From Sphingobacteriaceae bacterium UBA6709 (GTDB taxonomy: Bacteria; Bacteroidota; Bacteroidia; Sphingobacteriales; Sphingobacteriaceae), in contig DKIV01000008.1 in assembly GCA_002454425.1 (NCBI GenBank), positions 180,798 to 209,473 on the forward strand: 28,676 nt of DNA. The letters are read 5' to 3'. Below are positions 24,690 to 28,676 of the stretch, in pieces; position 1 is the first letter of the stretch, and every line of letters begins with the position of its first letter. Under the pieces are notes generated by a model. That model saw nothing but the letters and a program-made list of their open reading frames with translations. It ran no database searches and was not told the origin of the DNA. The translations under genes and the position numbers were made by a program.

Positions 24690-26162
24690 ATGAGTAAAGG
24701 AATTACGAGCAGAAGCGAGGACTATTCGCAATGGTATAACGATCTTGTTACAAAGGCGGACCTGGCAGAACACTCTGCTGTAAGAGGCTGTATGGTAATT
24801 AAACCCTATGGATATTCCATCTGGGAAAAAATGCAGGCTGCGCTCGACAAGATGTTCAAAGACACCGGTCACACCAACGCGTATTTCCCCTTGTTCATTC
24901 CCAAGTCATTTTTCTCAAAGGAAGCATCTCACGTGGAGGGCTTTGCCACTGAATGTGCGGTAGTTACCCATTATCGTCTAAAGAACGACGGCAACGGAAA
25001 CATTATCGTTGACAATGAAGCGAAACTTGAGGAGGAGCTTATTGTTCGCCCAACCTCTGAAACAATCATCTGGAACACCTATCGTGGCTGGATCCAGTCA
25101 TACCGGGACCTCCCCATTTTGGTAAATCAATGGGCAAATGTGGTACGCTGGGAAATGCGTACACGCCTGTTTCTCCGTACGGCAGAATTCCTTTGGCAGG
25201 AAGGACACACCGCCCATGCTACATCGGAAGAGGCTGTTGCTGAAGCGGAAAAAATGCTTGAGGTATATGCTGATTTCGCAGAAAACTTCCTTGCTGTCCC
25301 TGTCGTTAAAGGTATAAAAACCGCGAATGAGCGTTTCGCTGGTGCCGTAGAAACCTATTGCATAGAAGCACTCATGCAAGATGGAAAAGCACTACAAGCG
25401 GGAACGTCGCACTTCCTGGGGCAGAACTTCGCCAAAGCCTTCGACGTAAAGTTCACTAACAAAGAGGGTAAGCTTGATCACGTATGGGCAACATCATGGG
25501 GTGTTTCTACCCGTCTTATGGGTGCTTTGATCATGGCGCATTCAGACGACGCGGGTCTTGTCCTTCCTCCTAAGTTGGCGCCGATTCAAATTGTTATTGT
25601 GCCAATCAATCGTGGTGATGAGGAACTTGCCCGCATCACAGAAGTTGTTGACAAACTTATTTCTGAACTTAAGGCTAAAGGCATCGCTGTAAAGTACGAT
25701 GACCGTGATACCCAACGTCCTGGATTTAAGTTCGCTGAGTATGAACTTAAAGGTGTTCCTGTGCGTGTGGCTATTGGCGGTCGCGACCTTGAAAATGGTA
25801 CTGCCGAAGTTGCCCGACGCGACACCCGCGAGAAACAGTCTGTAAGCAGAGAAGGTCTGGCGGATTATCTTGAACAGCTACTTGATGAGATTCAGAAGAA
25901 TATCTATCAGAAGGCTTTGAACTTCCGTGAAGAGAATATCACCAAAGTTGAAAGCTACGAGGAGTTTAAGGAGATACTTGATGGTAAAGGTGGATTTGTT
26001 TCTGCACATTGGGATGGATCTCCGGAGACAGAACAAAAAATAAAAGAAGAGACCAAAGCTACAATTCGCTGTATTCCTTTAAACAATCCACAGGAAGATG
26101 GCGTTTGTATCTACTCTGGGAAGCCTTCGAAACAGCGTGTGCTTTTTGCAAAAGCATATTAA
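24690..26162 (+). CDS. proS: Prolyl-tRNA synthetase, archaeal/eukaryote-like type
   Basis: Charges tRNA-Pro with proline. The 490-residue protein is the short class II ProRS without the bacterial editing insertion. Its catalytic core spans about 15-280, with FPLFIPKSF, RPTSET at 120-125 and motif 2 RTAEFLWQEGHTAH from 163. The anticodon-binding domain spans about 285-390, and the C-terminal zinc-binding-like extension is typical of this type. This ProRS type is normal for Bacteroidota. It is a single-gene unit ended by a strong terminator. Confidence 0.97.
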   Translation: MSKGITSRSEDYSQWYNDLVTKADLAEHSAVRGCMVIKPYGYSIWEKMQAALDKMFKDTGHTNAYFPLFIPKSFFSKEASHVEGFATECAVVTHYRLKNDGNGNIIVDNEAKLEEELIVRPTSETIIWNTYRGWIQSYRDLPILVNQWANVVRWEMRTRLFLRTAEFLWQEGHTAHATSEEAVAEAEKMLEVYADFAENFLAVPVVKGIKTANERFAGAVETYCIEALMQDGKALQAGTSHFLGQNFAKAFDVKFTNKEGKLDHVWATSWGVSTRLMGALIMAHSDDAGLVLPPKLAPIQIVIVPINRGDEELARITEVVDKLISELKAKGIAVKYDDRDTQRPGFKFAEYELKGVPVRVAIGGRDLENGTAEVARRDTREKQSVSREGLADYLEQLLDEIQKNIYQKALNFREENITKVESYEEFKEILDGKGGFVSAHWDGSPETEQKIKEETKATIRCIPLNNPQEDGVCIYSGKPSKQRVLFAKAY

Positions 26163-26172
26163 AAGCATATTT

Positions 26173-26219
26173 AAAAAAATAGGGGTTGCTTTCTTCTGGA
26201 AGGCAACCCCTATTTTTTT
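26173..26219 (+). terminator. Strong terminator after proS
   Basis: AAAAAAATAGGGGTTGC (26173-26189) and GCAACCCCTATTTTTTT (26203-26219) are perfect 17-bp complements around a 13-nt loop, 10 bp after the stop. The A/T symmetry would allow it to work on both strands, but only proS reads into it. Confidence 0.93.
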
Positions 26220-26276
26220 AAAAAGACCTCCCCTTTAACATCTGCTACGGCAAACAACATATAAACCACTAAGAAT

Positions 26277-27191
26277 ATGGATTTTGGAAAAGTGCCCGAA
26301 TCAACACTTAATGACGTTAACTTCCAGCTTCCTCCTGACGGAGCCAGGAATCAGGCAATTCTGACCAACGCCGGGTCGGCGCATCCTTTTAACGCGTATA
26401 TAGGATGCGCGAAATGGGGAAGAAAAGAATGGGTAGGACTCCTCTATCCTCCTAAAACAAAGGAGGCTTCCTTCCTTGATGAATATGCCAAACATTTCAA
26501 CTCCATAGAATTGAATGCCATCTTTTATGGCTTACCCAAACCAGAACAAATAGAAAGCTGGGTAGCCAAGGTGAGTAAAAATTCCGATTTTAAATTCTGT
26601 CCTAAGTTCACGAGAAGTATCAGCCATATAAAGCGATTAAAAAATGCAGATGAAGAGACAGATCGCTTCCTTAATACTATTAATCTCTTTGGCAAGCATT
26701 TAGGACCCACATTCCTTCAGCTTTCTGATAATTTCGGACCAACAAATTTCAGCATCCTGCGCAATTATCTGGAATCGCTGCCAACAGATCTGGAAGTGTT
26801 TGTCGAGTTACGCCATGAAAGTTGGTTTACTGACGCCGGCACACGTCAGGAACTATTCGACATGCTACAAAAGCTGAACAAGGGAGCTGTAATTACCGAC
26901 GCCAGTGGCCGTCGTGATTGTGTCCATATGGAGCTGACCATACCGAAGACCTTCATCCGCTTTGTTGGCAATGGATTACATCCTACCGACTATTCCCGCA
27001 TCGATGAATGGATTCAACGACTAGCAACATGGAAAAAACAGGGCTTGCAAGATCTTCACTTTTATCTTCATCAACATGATGAGAAAGACACACCGATACT
27101 TGCTGATTATTTTATTAAAAAGTTTAATGAGGTCTGCGGATTGAGTCTTGTCCGTCCACATTTTGTTAGCGTTCAGTCATCAATATTTTAA
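26277..27191 (+). CDS. DUF72 (YecE-like) TIM-barrel protein
   Basis: The 304-residue protein carries the DUF72 pattern: YIGCAKWGRKEWVGLLYP near residue 41, FNSIELNAIFYGLP, FKFCPKFTRSISH, FLQLSDNF and VFVELRHESWF. An extra N-terminal stretch of about 40 residues precedes the domain. The fold is a TIM barrel with uncharacterised activity; a nuclease-like or metal-dependent role has been suggested for relatives but is unproven. The ATG at 26277 is accepted, though a later start cannot be excluded. The gene lies between proS and the peroxiredoxin with its own spacing on each side. Confidence 0.88.
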   Translation: MDFGKVPESTLNDVNFQLPPDGARNQAILTNAGSAHPFNAYIGCAKWGRKEWVGLLYPPKTKEASFLDEYAKHFNSIELNAIFYGLPKPEQIESWVAKVSKNSDFKFCPKFTRSISHIKRLKNADEETDRFLNTINLFGKHLGPTFLQLSDNFGPTNFSILRNYLESLPTDLEVFVELRHESWFTDAGTRQELFDMLQKLNKGAVITDASGRRDCVHMELTIPKTFIRFVGNGLHPTDYSRIDEWIQRLATWKKQGLQDLHFYLHQHDEKDTPILADYFIKKFNEVCGLSLVRPHFVSVQSSIF

Positions 27192-27204
27192 GTGAGGCTA
27201 TTTA

Positions 27205-27235
27205 TTTGTAAGAATCATTTTAATCTACTACTTTG
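27205..27235 (+). promoter_or_regulatory. Likely promoter of the peroxiredoxin gene
   Basis: TTTG (27205-27208) and TACTTTG (27229-27235) are separated by 20 bp, close to the Bacteroidota TTTG/TAnnTTTG arrangement but one base short in the -7 spacer. Transcription would start about 20 nt before the ATG at 27264. Confidence 0.45.
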
Positions 27236-27263
27236 GTAGAGTACAATATAAAACAACATTACC

Positions 27264-27899
27264 ATGGATTTAAAAATCGGGGATATTGCGCCTAACTTTA
27301 AGGCCAAGACATCAATTGGAGAAATAGATTTTTATGAATATATCGGCGACAGCTGGGCTGTATTATTTTCACACCCTGCCGACTACACCCCTATCTGCAC
27401 AACTGAGTTAGGGCGTACTGCTTCTTTAAAGAGCGAATTTGAAAAGAGAGACGTGAAGGTTCTGGCCCTGAGTGTAGACTCGGTAGAACACCACCTGGAT
27501 TGGATTAACGATATTAACGAAACGCAAAACACCAACGTTGAATTTCCTATTATCGCTGACGAAAGCAGAGAGATCGCCAATCTTTATGGCATGATCCATC
27601 CTAACGCGTCCGAAACGCTTACTGTGCGGTCTCTGTTCATCATTGGCCCGGATAAAAAAGTGAAGTTGATCATCTCTTATCCTGCGTCTACAGGAAGAAA
27701 CTTCACTGAAGTTCTCAGAGTAATTGACTCACTACAGCTTACTGCTAACTATAGTGTCGCTACTCCGGCCGACTGGCAGGATGGTGAAGATGTTGTAGTA
27801 GTAAATTCTATAAAAACAGAAGATATACCTGCTAAATTTCCTAAAGGACATCGTGTAGTTAAGCCATATCTTCGTTATACACCACAACCAGACAAATAG
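27264..27899 (+). CDS. 1-Cys peroxiredoxin (Prx6 group)
   Basis: Reduces hydrogen peroxide and organic hydroperoxides. The 211-residue protein has the thioredoxin-fold AhpC/TSA domain with the active-site pattern P-x-x-x-T-x-x-C (P38, T42, peroxidatic C45 in HPADYTPIC). The long C-terminal dimerisation domain of the Prx6 group follows, with ATPADWQDGEDVVV and FPKGHRVVKPYLR. C45 is the only cysteine, so reduction must use an external thiol. It has its own likely promoter and a downstream terminator, so it is a single-gene unit. Confidence 0.95.
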   Translation: MDLKIGDIAPNFKAKTSIGEIDFYEYIGDSWAVLFSHPADYTPICTTELGRTASLKSEFEKRDVKVLALSVDSVEHHLDWINDINETQNTNVEFPIIADESREIANLYGMIHPNASETLTVRSLFIIGPDKKVKLIISYPASTGRNFTEVLRVIDSLQLTANYSVATPADWQDGEDVVVVNSIKTEDIPAKFPKGHRVVKPYLRYTPQPDK

Positions 27900-27929
27900 T
27901 CTTCCTTTTAGAAGAACTACTCTATAAAA

Positions 27930-27967
27930 CATACCCTATAGGTCAGACCCTTATAGGGTATGCTTTT
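27930..27967 (+). terminator. Terminator after the peroxiredoxin gene
   Basis: CATACCCTATA (27930-27940) pairs perfectly with TATAGGGTATG (27952-27962) around an 11-nt loop, followed by cttttata. It begins 30 bp after the stop and marks the boundary to the ORF-free edge. Confidence 0.88.
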
Positions 27968-28598
27968 ATACCGCATCTGCGCATATCATTCACAGATTCA
28001 GAGATAACTCTTTCCTAAGTCGGATCTTATCAGCCTAAGGCAGATGGCCGGATCTCCTGTTACTCGCGGATTTTACAGGTCTCCCCGCCAACTACAGTGC
28101 AACACCATTCAACAACCGCTAATCGGCATACTCAGCATCGTGTTTAGAGCAAACGCTTAAGCCAGGCTCCCGGTCTTGTTGATGTCTGCTCATCGCATCC
28201 ATCACCTAGCCCCCTCTTTTCCGCGATGCCACTTATCGCGCTTTCAGAACTCCGGCCCAAAAAGTCCCGAATTAAGTCTCATGTCCCCTGAAAGCTCCCG
28301 GAGAATCGGAGTTGTCAGACTCACTGCAATGGGTACCGGCACGCAGCGCTGACAGAACAAAGATGAGACAATCATTTTTGCCAGTCAAGAGCATATCCGG
28401 CAAGCACTTAACTCTTCTCCGACCCATCCCTTTTCTCTGAGCAAAGCTCATATACGTTGCTTCCTGTGCACAGCAGACAGGGATTGAACAGGCATTTCAG
28501 AGGGCTTGTCAGAATATCATCGAATGTCACAGAATGTCACTTCAAAACACCCAAACGACGCCTGCTCAGGTAATCCACTTGCCCCCGCCTTTTAGCCC
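27968..28598. other. ORF-free, hairpin-rich edge region
   Basis: About 630 bp with no credible reading frame on either strand and a less AT-rich, locally pyrimidine-rich plus strand. I see several small inverted repeats: CGCGAT/ATCGCG with a 7-nt loop (28222-28240), AACTCCG/CGGAGTT (28248-28254 and 28307-28313), TGAGC/GCTCA (28438-28450) and the palindrome CTGTGCACAG (28464-28473). CGGATCT occurs twice near 28020-28065. A motif close to part of the left edge repeat (gtcccgaattaagtctc) lies at 28264-28280. It could be a decayed or dispersed repeat, or a structured RNA. No known RNA family is recognised by eye. Confidence 0.5.
28511..28540. repeat. 10-bp tandem triplication
   Basis: Three consecutive 10-bp blocks, agaatatcat, cgaatgtcac and agaatgtcac, lie 58 bp inside the right edge repeat. 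The units loosely resemble the 11-bp units at the left edge (gaaatgt core) but differ in period. Confidence 0.6.
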
Positions 28599-28676
28599 CT
28601 TGCTACCCACCTGATTCGAGACTGACTCTGACCTGACTCGAGAGACGCTCGAGTGGTGATCGACATTTCATCGACA
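28599..28676 (-). repeat. Right copy of the 78-bp edge inverted repeat
   Basis: This is the reverse complement of 41-118 with 70 of 78 identities by eye and no gaps. It contains ctcgag twice (XhoI-like palindromes) around the core agacg and is cut by the window end, so the 11-bp array seen at the left may continue outside. Together the copies point outward from the window. Confidence 0.85.

Noticed and set aside
27732..27932. 66-residue minus-strand frame covering the peroxiredoxin 3' end
   Set aside because: It overlaps the conserved Prx6 C-terminal domain and has no supporting signals.
27968..28598. tmRNA, RNase P RNA or a group II intron in the ORF-free region
   Set aside because: I looked for the RNase P GAGGAAAGUCC block, a tmRNA acceptor end and a GUGYG intron start on both strands and saw none.
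41..28676. Whole window as one composite transposon bounded by terminal inverted repeats
   Set aside because: No transposase, integrase or recombinase is present, and the interior is essential chromosome (proS, lptD, mutS2, aspartate kinase). The repeats are better explained as dispersed elements at contig ends.

Overview
The window reads as a chromosomal segment of a Bacteroidota bacterium, most likely of the Sphingobacteriales (Pedobacter/Olivibacter-like). Signs of this are: start codons preceded by A-rich sequence instead of Shine-Dalgarno motifs; several TAnnTTTG-type -7 boxes; and family content typical of that phylum (DUF4296 lipoprotein, Bacteroidetes-type LptD, amidase plus MCE pair, PG_1098-like methyltransferase with THUMP-like tail, FadL/OmpP1 barrel, 1-Cys peroxiredoxin). 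All 24 confident genes are chromosomal housekeeping, metabolic or envelope genes. I see no transposase, integrase, phage gene, tRNA, rRNA or CRISPR array.

Layout, left to right. 1-172: repeat-rich non-coding edge. 173-1215 (-): lrgA-lrgB membrane pair. 1413-2138 (-): surE. 2281-5346 (+): a diacylglycerol-kinase-type lipid kinase, then the glycogen debranching enzyme glgX. 5537-6139 (-): small outer-membrane barrel. 6233-11662 (-): lptD, cinA and a 2-oxoacid dehydrogenase E2, closely packed. 11949-13816 (+), divergent from lptD: periplasmic amidase and MCE/MlaD protein. 13993-14526 (+): pyridoxamine-oxidase-like stress protein, convergent with mutS2. 14620-17546 (-): DUF4296 lipoprotein overlapping mutS2. 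17587-21187 (+): four overlapping genes (YggS-type PLP protein, GNAT, aspartate kinase, SAM methyltransferase). 21236-21433 (-): cold-shock protein. 21864-24377 (-): FadL-like porin and a Gly/Tyr/Trp-rich lipoprotein. 24690-27899 (+): proS, DUF72 protein, 1-Cys peroxiredoxin. 27900-28676: about 0.75 kb with no credible gene.

Functionally, the centre is an envelope block: LptD inserts LPS in the outer membrane, the amidase trims peptidoglycan and the MCE protein belongs to a lipid-transport system. Most transcription units end in clear hairpin terminators, several of them shared by convergent genes.

The least ordinary parts are the two edges. Bases 41-118 and 28599-28676 form an ungapped inverted repeat (70 of 78 positions identical by eye). 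The left copy adjoins an 11-bp tandem array. The right copy is preceded by roughly 600 bp of ORF-free sequence with several small hairpins and a 10-bp triplication. The simplest reading is a dispersed non-coding repeat family at which an assembly contig broke. A structured RNA or regulatory repeat remains possible. I found no clear new multi-gene system; the edge repeat and the low-complexity lipoprotein with its palindromic leader are the best leads.
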